Below, piece by piece: positions 40,377-51,600 of a stretch of 64,000 bases of DNA. Location: the NCBI GenBank assembly GCA_902528175.1, contig CABZRN010000001.1, forward strand, positions 1 to 64,000, in the 5' to 3' direction. The notes beneath the pieces are model-generated. The model saw only the letters and a list, made by a program, of their open reading frames with translations, had not been told where the DNA came from and did not search any database. Made by a program: the position numbers and the translations under genes. Source of the stretch: an uncultured Pelagibacteraceae bacterium. GTDB taxonomy: Bacteria > Pseudomonadota > Alphaproteobacteria > Pelagibacterales > Pelagibacteraceae. Position 1 is the stretch's first letter. Each line of letters begins with the position of its first letter.

Positions 40377-41313
40377 ACTTTTTCTCTTCGTATTTAGCTT
40401 TTTGAAGGACTGATTGTTTAGCTTTTGGATATTCTTTTTTTACTCCTTTAATCATTAAACAACCTTGATTTTTTTCTCCAATTTGAACTAATGATACCCC
40501 AAGCTTAAGTAAATTTATAGCTGCCTTTTCACTTTTCGGATATTTCTGATAACCTTCTAAATATGCTGACGCAGCATCTGTATATAATTGTCTAATTCTA
40601 AATGTTTCTGCATACCAATATTGAGCATTACCAGCTAAGCTGTGTTCGGGGTTATCAATCACAAATTCTCTTAAAGCTCTTTCAGCTGTAGTGTAATCAC
40701 CTTGTTTTAAAAGACTGGTTGCGAAATTATATTGCTCTTTTGGGTTTGTTTTAGGTAAGATTTTTTCTTCAGTCACAAAGCTTTCTGTAACAACACTGCT
40801 TGTTGTTTCTATTGACTGAGTCTTTTGTACTAAATCTTTGGTTTCAGTATCTTTGTAAGTAATTGAGCCTAAATCTTGAGGTTGTGATGAGCCAGGTAGA
40901 CTTTTTTCTGAGTTTGTGATGGCAATGTTATTTGTATTACCAACTTCAAATTCTTGGAATCTTAGTTGATTGTCAGCCTGAACTTTAGACAATCTACTTG
41001 ATAATTTGTCAATTTTAAAATTAATTTCCTCAAACTTATTTGTTAGTTGCTGAAATTGTTGTTCAATTTCTGAAAGTTTTAATAAATGTCTAGTGAGTAC
41101 ATCTTCATCATTATTACTTAATACTGAACTTGTATTTATTGTATTTTTTGAGGACTGGGAATAAACAGCTTTCTCTAGAGTGCTAACATCCTTTTTTAAT
41201 TTTTCTAAGATAGCAAGAGTTTCCTCATCTGCACTTAATGGAGAAATAAAAACGGCTATTGTGATTAGAAAATAAAAAAATCTTTTATAGTTATAAATTT
41301 TATCAAATAACAT
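40354..41313 (-). CDS. cpoB: Tol-Pal associated periplasmic coiled-coil/TPR protein CpoB (YbgF)
   Basis: Signal peptide, coiled coil, then TPR: EQYNFATSLLKQGDYTTAERALREFVIDNPEHSLAGNAQYWYAETF; adjacent to pal. Confidence 0.88.
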   Translation of the reverse strand: MLFDKIYNYKRFFYFLITIAVFISPLSADEETLAILEKLKKDVSTLEKAVYSQSSKNTINTSSVLSNNDEDVLTRHLLKLSEIEQQFQQLTNKFEEINFKIDKLSSRLSKVQADNQLRFQEFEVGNTNNIAITNSEKSLPGSSQPQDLGSITYKDTETKDLVQKTQSIETTSSVVTESFVTEEKILPKTNPKEQYNFATSLLKQGDYTTAERALREFVIDNPEHSLAGNAQYWYAETFRIRQLYTDAASAYLEGYQKYPKSEKAAINLLKLGVSLVQIGEKNQGCLMIKGVKKEYPKAKQSVLQKAKYEEKKFDCQKQS

Positions 41314-41346
41314 AATATGATTAATATTTATAATGATGGCAAAAAA

Positions 41347-41377
41347 AAGACCCCGGTTTTTTTAAAACTAGGGTCTT
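41347..41377 (-). terminator. Rho-independent terminator downstream of pal
   Basis: AAGACCCcGGTTTT-TTT-AAAACtaGGGTCTT stem with one mismatch, followed by U-rich tract on the minus strand. Confidence 0.8.
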
Positions 41378-41388
41378 GATTTAATTAG

Positions 41389-41865
41389 TTAATTCGCTTT
41401 AACTGATACTGATCTTCTATTTTTTGACCATGCTAATGGATTTGATCCAGAGTCTACTGGTCTCTCTTTACCATAACTTATTACTGAAATTCTGTTTCCA
41501 GATATACCATAAGTCATTAAATAATCTTTTGCAGCATTAGCTCTTCTTTCACCTAAAGCAAGGTTATATTCTCTTGTTCCTCTTTCATCTGCATGACCTT
41601 CTAATACAACATTAATCTTTGAATTTTTTCTTAACCAAGCAGCTTGTTTTCTTAAAGTTTCTCTAGAAGCAGTTGTTAAGACTGACTCATTAGTTGCAAA
41701 GAAAACTCTGTCTGGAACTCCTGATGCTAGATATTCAACTGTATCTTTACCAGTGTAAACATCCCCTTGCATTTGGTTTGTTACTTTTTTTGTCGCACAT
41801 GCGGAAAGTATCAGTCCTGCAAATACAACTAAAAGGATGTTTTTAAAAATTTTGTTTAATTTCAT
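41389..41865 (-). CDS. pal: Peptidoglycan-associated lipoprotein
   Basis: Lipobox LILSACA; VVLEGHADERGTREYNLALGERRANAAKDYLMTYGI. Confidence 0.96.
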   Translation of the reverse strand: MKLNKIFKNILLVVFAGLILSACATKKVTNQMQGDVYTGKDTVEYLASGVPDRVFFATNESVLTTASRETLRKQAAWLRKNSKINVVLEGHADERGTREYNLALGERRANAAKDYLMTYGISGNRISVISYGKERPVDSGSNPLAWSKNRRSVSVKAN

Positions 41866-41963
41866 TACTGCTCCTTAAATAAATTAATGTACTTTTTCAC
41901 AACTAAATAGATCTTTCAAGCTTAAAAATCAAGAATTTAGTAATTTTAGTAAATTTTTTATTA

Positions 41964-43313
41964 TTATTCACTTAATAATGATGACCAGGATGGGTCTGAA
42001 GCGTCGGTTTCAGTATCAACTAATCTCTCATTATATCCAGTTAAATCTATTGACCATAATTTTGCAGAAAACCCTTTTCCCTCAGAATCTGACTTTGTTT
42101 CCCTATAGAATATCAAAACTCGACCGTTGGGAGACCAAGATGGTGCCTCTTGGTAATAATTTTCTGTTAGCAGTCTTTCACCGCTTCCATCTACTCTCAT
42201 AACCCCAATGTAAAACTTGCCTTTATGAAGTTTAGTAAATGCTATTAAATCTCCTCTTGGAGACCAAACAGGAGTTCCATAAAGACCTTTGCCAAATGAA
42301 ATCCTTTTAACTTTAGTGCCATCACTTTTCATTACATAAATTTGTTGGTAACCGCTTCTATCGGAATTAAAACATATGTATTTGCCGTCTGGCGAAAATG
42401 AAGGTGAAGTATCTATTGAGGGATGATTGGTAATTTTTTCAACAATTCTATTTTCAAGATCCATGGTATATATTTCTGAGTTACCATCTTTTGCAAAACT
42501 CATAATTATTTTTTTTCCATCTGGAGAAAATCTCGGAGCAAAAGTCATTCCTGGAAAATCACCAACAACCTCTTGGACACCAGTTTCAATATCTAACAAA
42601 TATACTCTTGGTAAGTTTTTAAAATATGATAAGTAGGTAACCATTTGATTAGTTGGATTAAATCTTGGAGTTAATACTAACTCATTGCCTAATGTTAAAT
42701 ACTTTGCGTTATATCCGTCTTGATCCATTATTGCCAATTTCTTAACCCTATTAGTCTTTGGACCTTTCTCAGATACATAAATGATCCTAGTATCAAAATA
42801 ACCTTTTTCACCAGTTAATCTTTGGTAAACTTTATCTGTAATGATATGACCTACTCTTCTCCAGTTATCTGGTACTGTTGTAAAAGCTAAAGCCATCATT
42901 TCCTTGCCAGCAAGGACGTCCCATAATCTAAACTCAACTCTCAATTTTTCATTCTCATATTTAACTTCACCAGTAATTAAGGCTTGAGCTTTTATTAAAG
43001 TCCAATCCTCAAATCTAGGCTTCAAATGAGCTATGTCTGGGTTTTGAAGAAATGCTTCTCTTTTAAGAGGATTAAAAAGTCCAGAGGACTTTAAATTGTT
43101 TTCAACAACTGCAGAGATATCTTCCCCAATATTATCTATTTTTAATAAATTTTGGAAATCTTTAACTGACTTTGACTCAACAAATAAAGGTGATACTGCT
43201 ATTGGGAGTGGATTAAGGTTACCTCTAGTAATGTCAACCTCAATTAATCCAAATGAGGTTTTTGGTAGCAAAATTAATAATAATACAAATAAGTAAAATT
43301 TAGTTTTTTTCAT
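41964..43313 (-). CDS. tolB: Tol-Pal system beta-propeller protein TolB
   Basis: Signal peptide and WD-like repeats: [63 protein letters not shown]. Confidence 0.96.
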   Translation of the reverse strand: MKKTKFYLFVLLLILLPKTSFGLIEVDITRGNLNPLPIAVSPLFVESKSVKDFQNLLKIDNIGEDISAVVENNLKSSGLFNPLKREAFLQNPDIAHLKPRFEDWTLIKAQALITGEVKYENEKLRVEFRLWDVLAGKEMMALAFTTVPDNWRRVGHIITDKVYQRLTGEKGYFDTRIIYVSEKGPKTNRVKKLAIMDQDGYNAKYLTLGNELVLTPRFNPTNQMVTYLSYFKNLPRVYLLDIETGVQEVVGDFPGMTFAPRFSPDGKKIIMSFAKDGNSEIYTMDLENRIVEKITNHPSIDTSPSFSPDGKYICFNSDRSGYQQIYVMKSDGTKVKRISFGKGLYGTPVWSPRGDLIAFTKLHKGKFYIGVMRVDGSGERLLTENYYQEAPSWSPNGRVLIFYRETKSDSEGKGFSAKLWSIDLTGYNERLVDTETDASDPSWSSLLSE

Positions 43314-44155
43314 CCTTTTAACATCTCTCTAGCATCAAAATTTAATTGAAGATCTTTCCATCTTTCGTATCCAGTTGAAGGCACTCTCAAAGGCTGGCAA
43401 AGCCTAATTGCCCTTAGAGCACTCTCAGCGAGCACTTTATAAAAACCTTGTCCAGGCTTATTCATTCTTGCGTGGTCTAAAATTTCAGAATTTATTACTG
43501 TTCCATCAGGCTTTAAACTTAATTTTATTCTTACTAATAAATTTTCATTATAAGGTAATCCAAGTGGGATACTCCAACATCCAAAAATCTGTGCTTTAAG
43601 TGCATCTTCCTCGCTTAGGGTTAAAGCGTTTAAAGTAATATTTTTTTGATTTGATTGAGTAATTTTATCAGTTTTGTTAATTGTTTCAGCTGATTCCTCT
43701 TTGGATTTATCAATTAACGCAGCAATATTGTTTGGGTCAAATAATTCATCTTTTTCAAATTCAGATACTTGTTTTACATTATCATCAATTTTTTCAGGAT
43801 TTTGAAAATCCTTTTCAGGTTTTTTGACTATATCTTGGTTTTGATCTGGTAATGGTATCGCATCAGGTTTTTCTTTTTTAACCTGTTTTGGTGGTGCTTG
43901 CTCTGATACTATTTTTTCTTTCTCTTTCACTTTCTCAATAATTTTTTTTGCTTTGGGTGCGAAAGGTATATTTGTTTTATCGGTAATTTGAATAAGCTCT
44001 ATAGATATTAGAGGAGGCAAATCTAAGGGTTTTTTTGCTATGAAAGGAAAAGTAAAAGCAGTTATAACAACTAAAAAAATATGCAATGCTGATGAAATCA
44101 CAATATTTTTTATCATTAACCTATCATCTTTATGTAAAAGAGTAATTAATTTCAT
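43310..44155 (-). CDS. tolA: TolA-like energy-transducing protein
   Basis: N-terminal TM, Pro/Lys-rich linker, C-terminal TolA/TonB-like domain; position between tolR and tolB. Confidence 0.85.
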   Translation of the reverse strand: MKLITLLHKDDRLMIKNIVISSALHIFLVVITAFTFPFIAKKPLDLPPLISIELIQITDKTNIPFAPKAKKIIEKVKEKEKIVSEQAPPKQVKKEKPDAIPLPDQNQDIVKKPEKDFQNPEKIDDNVKQVSEFEKDELFDPNNIAALIDKSKEESAETINKTDKITQSNQKNITLNALTLSEEDALKAQIFGCWSIPLGLPYNENLLVRIKLSLKPDGTVINSEILDHARMNKPGQGFYKVLAESALRAIRLCQPLRVPSTGYERWKDLQLNFDAREMLKG

Positions 44156-44568
44156 CTCTCTTTATAAGGTTCTGAAATTAAAGCTACTTTTGTAAAACCA
44201 GAACCTGACAACATGCCCATGACCTCAAGAACTCTTCCATAATTAATTGTTTTATCACCTCTAACGTAAATTCTTGTGTCTGTTCTATTTTTTGAAACTG
44301 CAAGTATTTTTGCAATCACATTATCATAATCAACTTTTGCTTCTTGAATAAAAATTTCACCTTTTGAATTAATTGTTAAAGTTAAAGGTTCTTGTTCCTC
44401 TGGTAATGAGTCTGCAGAGCTTTCTGGTAGATCAACCTGTACTCCAACTGTCAACAATGGAGCTGTAACCATAAACACAATTAATAAAACAAGCATAACA
44501 TCCACAAAGGGTGTAACATTTATTTCACTGATTGGTTCTTTAGAATTTTTTTTTAAACCAAAAGCCAT
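44152..44568 (-). CDS. tolR: Biopolymer transport protein TolR/ExbD
   Basis: ISEINVTPFVDVMLVLLIVFMVTAPLLTVGVQVDLPES. Confidence 0.96.
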   Translation of the reverse strand: MAFGLKKNSKEPISEINVTPFVDVMLVLLIVFMVTAPLLTVGVQVDLPESSADSLPEEQEPLTLTINSKGEIFIQEAKVDYDNVIAKILAVSKNRTDTRIYVRGDKTINYGRVLEVMGMLSGSGFTKVALISEPYKER

Positions 44569-44572
44569 AATT

Positions 44573-45247
44573 TCAAATTATAGATAAAAATCTTTTAGCA
44601 AAGTTTTCTAATCTTTGAGAATATTTTTTAGATTCGTTATTGAATTTATTATAAGCTACAACTGCAGGAATAGCAGCCAATAAACCTAATGCTGTTGCAA
44701 ATAATGCTTCGGCAATTCCTGGGGCAACAATCGCTAAACTAGTATTTCTTGAAACGGCTATCGATTGAAATGAATTCATTATACCCCAGACAGTTCCGAA
44801 TAAACCTATAAAGGGAGCTGTAGAGCCTACCGTAGCAAGAAATGAAAAATTTTTTTCTAAAAAATTTACTTCCGACTCTATATTTGACTCTAATAAACCA
44901 GTTAATTTTTCGTTTAGATTACTCCTAGATCTAGATTTTAGAACAACTTGCATAGTTTTTCTAAAAACATTAGACATGGGATCATCTTTATTTACTGGAA
45001 GATTGTTATAAAAACTTTCAGCAGATTTAGATTTCCAAAATTTTTCTTCAAATTCAACAGTGCTTTGATTTATTTTTTTAAACATTTTAAATTTTTCTAT
45101 AATTATTGCCCATGAGTATATTGATGCAACTATTAGTAAGATAATAACTGATTTAACCACGATGTCCGCTCTTAAGAACAAACTCATTAAAGAAAAATCA
45201 ACTGCGCTACCTAAGCCAACTGCTTGAGAAGTAATATCTGCTTCCAT
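44573..45247 (-). CDS. tolQ: Biopolymer transport protein TolQ/ExbB
   Basis: LATVGSTAPFIGLFGTVWGIMNSFQSIA; GIAEALFATALGLLAAIPAVVAYNKF. Confidence 0.96.
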   Translation of the reverse strand: MEADITSQAVGLGSAVDFSLMSLFLRADIVVKSVIILLIVASIYSWAIIIEKFKMFKKINQSTVEFEEKFWKSKSAESFYNNLPVNKDDPMSNVFRKTMQVVLKSRSRSNLNEKLTGLLESNIESEVNFLEKNFSFLATVGSTAPFIGLFGTVWGIMNSFQSIAVSRNTSLAIVAPGIAEALFATALGLLAAIPAVVAYNKFNNESKKYSQRLENFAKRFLSII

Positions 45248-45285
45248 GAAAAATCTTTCACACTAAAATGTGTCATCAATTTGTC

Positions 45286-45774
45286 TTAATTTTTTTGGTT
45301 TTGGTAGTAAAAGCTAGCAATTAATATTGCATCAGCTTTATTGGCATCTTTCTTTCTTGATAATTTTGTTGATATGTAAGGAAAAAACTCTATTGCTTTA
45401 GTTCTACTGGAATCTTTCTGAGTATTTATAAGATTATAATATTTTTTCCATTTTACTGGCGAAATGAAGTCCATTGGTATTTGCATCGCAGAAAATATAC
45501 CCTTTAGTACACCAAAAGATTGACCAAAATTAAACATACTTGTAACTCCTTGACCAGGCATTGCGGAAACTTGCTCTATTACAACTTTTATATCTTTTTT
45601 GTCTTCATTAATTATCGCTTTTTGGATTTCATTATAGATCTGTGAGCCATTAACTTGGGACTTATTTTTTTTTCCAACAGGCATTATTGGCATATCAAAT
45701 ACATCTAAAATTTTTCCATCTCTAAAAATGCATATAGCTCCTTTTATTCCTGGATCTATTCCTATAATTAACAT
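45286..45774 (-). CDS. RuvC-like Holliday junction resolvase (RNase H-fold, phage-style)
   Basis: IIGIDPGIKGAICIF; VVIEQVSAMPGQGVTSMFNFGQSFGVLKGIF; RKKDANKADAILIASFYY: Asp/Glu/Asp-Asp catalytic pattern. Confidence 0.85.
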   Translation of the reverse strand: MLIIGIDPGIKGAICIFRDGKILDVFDMPIMPVGKKNKSQVNGSQIYNEIQKAIINEDKKDIKVVIEQVSAMPGQGVTSMFNFGQSFGVLKGIFSAMQIPMDFISPVKWKKYYNLINTQKDSSRTKAIEFFPYISTKLSRKKDANKADAILIASFYYQNQKN

Positions 45775-45777
45775 CTT

Positions 45778-46500
45778 CTATTCCAACATTTCTATGTTTG
45801 AGTAAACTTTTTGGACATCATCTTGATCCTCTAAAGTTTCTAAGAATTTCTGAGATTCTAAAAATTGCTCTTTACTTAGATTAACTTTATTAAAAGGATA
45901 CCATTCTATATTTGTCGACAAAAAATTAGTAATTTTTTTTTCCATAATTTTTTTCACATCATAGATATGTTCTTTATTGCAATGTATTTCATGAAAAGTC
46001 TTATTTGAAAAACACTCGTCCGCTCCAGAATTTATTGCAATTTCTAGTACATTCTCATCATCTATTTGTTCAGAGTCCACTCTTATAATTCCAACCTGTT
46101 TAAAATTATGTGCGGCTGAACCTTGGGTTCCTAAGTTTCCACCACTTTTTTGAAAAATTTCTCTTATTTTTGACGCTGTTCTGTTTTTATTATCTGTTAA
46201 TGCCTCTACAATTACAGCAATTTTATAATTTCCAAATCCCTCGTATCTTATCTCATCAAAGTTGGACTGATCATTAAATTTTGATTTATCAATAGCTCTA
46301 TCAATATTATCTTTAGGCATATTTGCTGATCTTGCAGCTTGAATAGCAGATCTTAATCTATGGTTCATATCAGGATCTTTATCGCCTAACTTAGCTGCAA
46401 CAGTAATTTCTCTAGACAACTTTGAAAAAATTTTTGACCTCTCTTTATCTGCTCTCCCTTTTTTATGTTTAATTCCGGCCCAGTGTGAATGTCCCGCCAT
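45778..46500 (-). CDS. yebC: YebC/PmpR (TACO1) family protein
   Basis: MAGHSHWAGIKHKKGRADKERSKIFSKLSREITVAAK; start taken at MAGHSHW rather than the longer ORF start at 46524. Confidence 0.96.
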   Translation of the reverse strand: MAGHSHWAGIKHKKGRADKERSKIFSKLSREITVAAKLGDKDPDMNHRLRSAIQAARSANMPKDNIDRAIDKSKFNDQSNFDEIRYEGFGNYKIAVIVEALTDNKNRTASKIREIFQKSGGNLGTQGSAAHNFKQVGIIRVDSEQIDDENVLEIAINSGADECFSNKTFHEIHCNKEHIYDVKKIMEKKITNFLSTNIEWYPFNKVNLSKEQFLESQKFLETLEDQDDVQKVYSNIEMLE

Positions 46501-46501
46501 A

Positions 46502-47308
46502 TCAATTAGTGTTTTGGAGAACACCTCCCATTATAAAACTATTTATTTTCTTAGCTAAACCTGTTTCTTTACAACAATCAACTATTACTCCTGATAAAGT
46601 TCCTTCTCCTAAAGACGGAAAATGTTTTTCAGTTTTTTTTTTGAAAAATTTATTTATAGAATTATCTTTATTCATGCCTATTACAGAGTCGTAATCGCCA
46701 CACATTCCAGAATCTGTTATATATGCAGAACCTTTTTTTAAAATTCTTGCATCATTTGTTGGAACATGTGTATGAGTACCTGTTATCAATGTTGCCTTAC
46801 CATCAAATAAATGACCAATTGCCATTTTCTCACTTGTTATTTCACCATGAAAGTCAACTACTAAAAAATCATAATTTTTTTTTAAATCGTAATTGTTTAA
46901 AAATTTTTCTATATCTATAAAAACATCATCACATTTCTTCATAAAAACATTTCCCATCAAATTTAATACGCCGATTTTGAAATTGTTTTTACTAGAAAAA
47001 ATTTCAAAACCTTTCCCAGGAGAAGGACCAGTAAGGTTATAAGGTCTTAAAAGTTTTTTTTCTTTCTCAATATGTTCGGCAGTTTCTTTTTGGTCCCATA
47101 CATGGTTTCCAGTAGTCAAAACATCAATTCCACAACTAAATAATTCTTTAGAAATTTTTTCAGTTATACCTAATCCACTATCTGCTGCATTTTCGCCATT
47201 GGCAACTACAAAATCTAAATGTCTTTTTTTAATTATATCCGGTAAAAACTTTTTAACAACATTACAGCCAGAAGGTCCAACGATATCTCCAAGAAAAAGT
47301 ATTCTCAT
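46502..47308 (-). CDS. YmdB-family metallophosphoesterase (TIGR00282-like)
   Basis: MRILFLGDIVGPSGCNVVKKFLPDI; VVANGENAADSGLGIT; TTGNHVWDQKE; ITGTHTHVPTND. Confidence 0.92.
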   Translation of the reverse strand: MRILFLGDIVGPSGCNVVKKFLPDIIKKRHLDFVVANGENAADSGLGITEKISKELFSCGIDVLTTGNHVWDQKETAEHIEKEKKLLRPYNLTGPSPGKGFEIFSSKNNFKIGVLNLMGNVFMKKCDDVFIDIEKFLNNYDLKKNYDFLVVDFHGEITSEKMAIGHLFDGKATLITGTHTHVPTNDARILKKGSAYITDSGMCGDYDSVIGMNKDNSINKFFKKKTEKHFPSLGEGTLSGVIVDCCKETGLAKKINSFIMGGVLQNTN

Positions 47309-47847
47309 TTATAAATTTTACTTTCAGTAAATATATAATTCATTTTTTTATCAAATTTATCAGTTGGGACTTTATTTATTTTTTGACAAGAAAGAGCAAG
47401 ACCAATTTTAAGTATTTTTTTTGATTTTTCTAATTTATTAATAAATCTGTCATAAAATCCTCCACCATATCCAAGCCTGTTTAAATTTATATCAAATGCT
47501 AAAAGTGGTATTACCAAAGTTGAGGGTATAATTTTTTTTGATCTTAAAGGTTCTGGAATTCCAAATTTATTAATATTAAGAGGGTTATTTTTAGCCCATT
47601 CATAAAATGACATTTTTAAGTTTTTATCTATAACAGGTAATGAAATAATATATTTCTTTTTTCTCAGATTTTCAATTAGATCAATTGTACATACCTCAGA
47701 TCCAATTGGAAAGTAGAGACCTATTTTCTTATTTAAAGATTTATGATTTAATAACTTTAATAAATTTTTAAAGTTTATTTTTTTATTTTTTTTATTAAAT
47801 AAATCTCTTTTTTTTAATACTATTTTTCTTACATGAGATTTTTTCAC
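47305..47847 (-). CDS. 5-formyltetrahydrofolate cyclo-ligase
   Basis: IPLLAFDINLNRLGYGGGFYDRFI; adjacent to zapA. Confidence 0.9.
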   Translation of the reverse strand: MKKSHVRKIVLKKRDLFNKKNKKINFKNLLKLLNHKSLNKKIGLYFPIGSEVCTIDLIENLRKKKYIISLPVIDKNLKMSFYEWAKNNPLNINKFGIPEPLRSKKIIPSTLVIPLLAFDINLNRLGYGGGFYDRFINKLEKSKKILKIGLALSCQKINKVPTDKFDKKMNYIFTESKIYK

Positions 47848-47856
47848 GACAAAAAA

Positions 47857-48294
47857 CTAATTTTCTAAATTTGCTTTTTGAACAAATTCCTCAATTTGTT
47901 GAGTTGTATTTGAAATTATTTTGTCGTATTCATTTTTTAAGTTTTGTATTTCATTTTCTAAATTAGAGATATCGTCAGAAAGTTTTTTTGCCTCATTTTC
48001 TTTATCATCTTTGTAATCATAAGCTAAAGACTTAAGTTCTTTAAATTTTTTAGTAATATTTTTTATCTCTTTATTGTTAATGTCTACTTTTTTTTTGGTT
48101 TCAAAATATTCATCCATTATTTTTATTGATGTAATCAGTAATAACTTGTTTTCCCCAATATTTCCTAGCTCTGATTTTAATTTATCAAATTTATTACCAA
48201 GATGATTAGCTAAATCTTCTAAGTGTTCCTCTTGGCCATCATCACAAGAAAGAAGGAAATCTTTGCCATTAAATTTAATATTTACATTTGCCAT
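47857..48294 (-). CDS. zapA: Cell division protein ZapA
   Basis: MANVNIKFNGKDFLLSCDDGQEEHLEDLANHLGNKFDKLK...ENKLLLITSIKIMDEYFE, then coiled coil. Confidence 0.88.
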   Translation of the reverse strand: MANVNIKFNGKDFLLSCDDGQEEHLEDLANHLGNKFDKLKSELGNIGENKLLLITSIKIMDEYFETKKKVDINNKEIKNITKKFKELKSLAYDYKDDKENEAKKLSDDISNLENEIQNLKNEYDKIISNTTQQIEEFVQKANLEN

Positions 48295-48605
48295 TTATCA
48301 ATTTCATCTAATAGAATATCTGTTTCTTGATTTAATTCATCAATTTTCTCATTGAATTTTAATTGATCTAGTTTGTGTTTAGAATTTTTATCTTTAATAA
48401 TCTTTAATTGATCCTTTAATTTCTGATGTTCCCTAATTAAGTCTGAATGTTTATTTTGAAGTTCTTTTTTTTCAATTTCTAATTGATTTTTTTGATTAGA
48501 TAAAAATTCTAGATTTTTTTGACCTTCTTCATCTAACAAATTTAGTTTTTTTAATTTGTCCAGAGCTAATTCCAGCTTTTTTTCTTTCTCACTGAAGTAT
48601 TTCAT
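48282..48605 (-). CDS. Small coiled-coil protein upstream of zapA (ZauP/DUF4164-like)
   Basis: 107 aa, almost entirely heptad-like coiled coil; overlaps the zapA start by 13 nt. Confidence 0.6.
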   Translation of the reverse strand: MKYFSEKEKKLELALDKLKKLNLLDEEGQKNLEFLSNQKNQLEIEKKELQNKHSDLIREHQKLKDQLKIIKDKNSKHKLDQLKFNEKIDELNQETDILLDEIDKWQM

Positions 48606-48655
48606 ATATATAATATGTTATAAATTGAGTCATCTTACTCTAAATAGGTCAACAA

Positions 48656-50596
48656 TTGAAAGTAGAACACAAACAATTAGCTAACGCAATTAGATTTTTA
48701 TCAATTGATGCAGTAGAAGCAGCAAATTCTGGCCATCCAGGAATGCCTATGGGTATGGCTGATGTTGCAACAGTTTTATTTAAGAGTTTTTTAAGATTTA
48801 ATCCAAAAAATCCAAGCTGGGTAAACAGAGACAGATTCATTTTATCAGCAGGACATGGATCAATGCTATTATACTCTTTGCTTTATCTTACGGGATATAA
48901 AAGTGTTTCTTTAGAAGATATTAAAAATTTTAGAAAACTAGACTCTATATGTGCCGGCCATCCCGAGTATCATTCTAACTCAGGAATTGAAACTACTACA
49001 GGACCACTTGGTCAAGGAATTTCAAATGCAGTTGGTTTTGCAATTGCAGAAGAAGTTTTAAAAACTAAAATTGGAAAGAAACACATAGATCACAAAACTT
49101 ATGTTTTGGCTGGTGATGGATGCTTAATGGAAGGTATAAGTCATGAGGCTTTGAGTCTAGCAGGCCATTTAAAATTAAAGAATCTTGTTTTGTTGTTTGA
49201 TAATAACTCTGTATCGATAGATGGCCCGACGAACTTAGCAGTATCAGATAATACCAAGAAAAGATTTGAAAGTTACGGTTGGAATTATTTAGATATAAAT
49301 GGACACAACGAAAAACAAATTTTCACTGCATTAAAAAAAAGCCAAAATTCAAACAAACCTATTGCTATATCTTGCAAAACAACAATAGGTTTTGGATCGC
49401 CTAACAAAGGTGGCAAGGCATTATCTCATGGAAGCCCTTTGGGCCAAGATGAAATAAAACTTGTAAGGAAAAAATTAAATTGGAATTATGAACCTTTTAA
49501 AATTCCTGACAGAATATTAAATGCATGGAGAGATATTGGAAATAAAGCATCTGTCGCAGCCGAGAAAAGCAATTCCAAAGAAAACGGAGAGAGAAAAAAT
49601 ATAATTCCATTAAATTTAAGTGAAGAGATTGAAGAATTAAAGAAAAATTATTTAAAAACAATGGAGCCAATAGCTACTAGAAAATCGTCAGAGAAATTTC
49701 TCGAGATTGCATCAAAATTACCAAATCTTATCGGGGGATCTGCTGATCTGGCTGGTTCAAATAACACAAAAACTAAAGATCATAAAATAATAAAACCTGG
49801 GAAATTCGATGGAAATTATATTCATTATGGGGTTAGAGAACATGCTATGTGTGGAATAATGAATGGTATATCATTACATAGTAATTTAATTCCTTATGGA
49901 GGGACATTTCTAATATTCAGTGACTACTGTAAGCCCTCTATAAGGCTATCTGCTATGATGGGTCAAAAAGTGATTTTTGTTTTTACTCACGACTCTATAG
50001 GTCTTGGTGAAGATGGTCCAACTCACCAACCAATTGAGCAATTATCAGCTCTTAGATCTATACCAAATTTAAATGTCTTTAGACCAACAGATACGATAGA
50101 AACATTTGAATGTTGGCAGTTAGCTCTTGAAAGTAAAAACACACCTAGTGTAATTGCCTTAACAAGACAAAAAACAAATCCAATTAGGAAAGATTATTCA
50201 AATATTAATCAATGTTCTAGAGGTGCCTACGAAATTATGAGGACTGGTGAAGACATAAATATAATATTAATCTCAAGTGGTTCTGAATTAGATCTGGCAT
50301 GCAAAATTAGTCATAAATTAGCCACAGAAAATATTTACTCAAAAGTTATATCAATGCCTTGTCATGAAATTTTTGATTCACAGAATGACAATTATAAATC
50401 AGAAATTTTAACAAAAAACGTATTGAAAGTTTCAATAGAAGCATCTGAGACTGGCTACTGGAAAAAGTATACCGGAACCGATGGTCTAAATTTTGGAATT
50501 GACGGCTTTGGCAAAAGTGCGCCATATAAAGATATCTACGATCATTTTAGATTAAATGAGGAGAACATAGTAAATAAAATTAAGGTAAAATTGTGA
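48656..50596 (+). CDS. tkt: Transketolase
   Basis: [80 protein letters not shown] start. Confidence 0.97.
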   Translation: MKVEHKQLANAIRFLSIDAVEAANSGHPGMPMGMADVATVLFKSFLRFNPKNPSWVNRDRFILSAGHGSMLLYSLLYLTGYKSVSLEDIKNFRKLDSICAGHPEYHSNSGIETTTGPLGQGISNAVGFAIAEEVLKTKIGKKHIDHKTYVLAGDGCLMEGISHEALSLAGHLKLKNLVLLFDNNSVSIDGPTNLAVSDNTKKRFESYGWNYLDINGHNEKQIFTALKKSQNSNKPIAISCKTTIGFGSPNKGGKALSHGSPLGQDEIKLVRKKLNWNYEPFKIPDRILNAWRDIGNKASVAAEKSNSKENGERKNIIPLNLSEEIEELKKNYLKTMEPIATRKSSEKFLEIASKLPNLIGGSADLAGSNNTKTKDHKIIKPGKFDGNYIHYGVREHAMCGIMNGISLHSNLIPYGGTFLIFSDYCKPSIRLSAMMGQKVIFVFTHDSIGLGEDGPTHQPIEQLSALRSIPNLNVFRPTDTIETFECWQLALESKNTPSVIALTRQKTNPIRKDYSNINQCSRGAYEIMRTGEDINIILISSGSELDLACKISHKLATENIYSKVISMPCHEIFDSQNDNYKSEILTKNVLKVSIEASETGYWKKYTGTDGLNFGIDGFGKSAPYKDIYDHFRLNEENIVNKIKVKL

Positions 50597-51600
50597 AAGC
50601 AAAAATTGGAATAAACGGATTAGGTAGAATTGGTAGGATGGTTGTGCGATCCATTTTTGAAGAAAATCATAAAAATCTAAAAATTAATCACATTAATAAT
50701 AGAGCAGATATTAGAACCGCTTGTGAACTTATAAAGAGAGATAGCATACATGGAAAATTTGAAGGAAAAATATCTGTAAAGAATAATAAGTTAATAATTA
50801 ATGGAAATAAAATTAGTTACTCACAGGAAATTAATTTAAATAATATTTCTTGGAAAAAGAATAATGTTGATATAGTGCTTGAATGCACAGGTAAATTTAA
50901 TTCAAAAGAAAAATTAATTTCCCACATAAAAAATGGTGCTAAAAAGGTAATTGTCTCAGCACCATGTATAGGCGCTGATAAAACAATAGTTTATGGGGTT
51001 AATCATAAACATATTTTAAATAAAGACAAAATAATTTCTGCTGCATCATGTACAACTAATTGCTTAGCTCCAGTTGTTTATGTTTTAAATAATAATTTTG
51101 GAATTGAAAAAGGTTTTATGACAACTATCCATTCTTATACAACAGATCAAAGAATGCTTGATAATTCCCATACAGATCTAAGAAGAGCAAGATCTGCAGG
51201 TCAGTCTATAGTGCCAACCTCAACCGGAGCTTCAAAAGCAATTGGTCAAATCATACCATCATTGAAAGGGAAACTTGAAGGCATTGCCATGAGAGTGCCT
51301 ACTCCCAATGTTTCATTAGTTGAACTGGTCTTTCAAACAAAAAAGGATTTAAGTATAGAAAAAATAAATTCGTCTTTTAATAAATTTATCAAAAAAAATA
51401 AAAATAAGGTTATAAAGATAACTCAGGAAAAGCTTGTCTCAGTAGATTTTAATCATGATCCTGCATCGTCAATTATTGATGCAAAATTAACAAATGTAGT
51501 TGGTAAAAATATGGGTAAAATTTCAGCATGGTATGATAACGAGTGGGGTTTTTCTAATAGAATGTGTGATATAGCAGAGTACCTTCGTAAGATTTCTTAA
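50593..51600 (+). CDS. gap: Glyceraldehyde-3-phosphate dehydrogenase
   Basis: [51 protein letters not shown]. Confidence 0.98.
   Translation: MKAKIGINGLGRIGRMVVRSIFEENHKNLKINHINNRADIRTACELIKRDSIHGKFEGKISVKNNKLIINGNKISYSQEINLNNISWKKNNVDIVLECTGKFNSKEKLISHIKNGAKKVIVSAPCIGADKTIVYGVNHKHILNKDKIISAASCTTNCLAPVVYVLNNNFGIEKGFMTTIHSYTTDQRMLDNSHTDLRRARSAGQSIVPTSTGASKAIGQIIPSLKGKLEGIAMRVPTPNVSLVELVFQTKKDLSIEKINSSFNKFIKKNKNKVIKITQEKLVSVDFNHDPASSIIDAKLTNVVGKNMGKISAWYDNEWGFSNRMCDIAEYLRKIS

Noticed and set aside
47848-47856. Search for 6S RNA between zapA and the 5-formyl-THF cyclo-ligase gene
   Set aside because: This is a usual place for ssrS in proteobacteria, but the gap here is only 9 nt, so no 6S RNA fits; it may be elsewhere in the genome.
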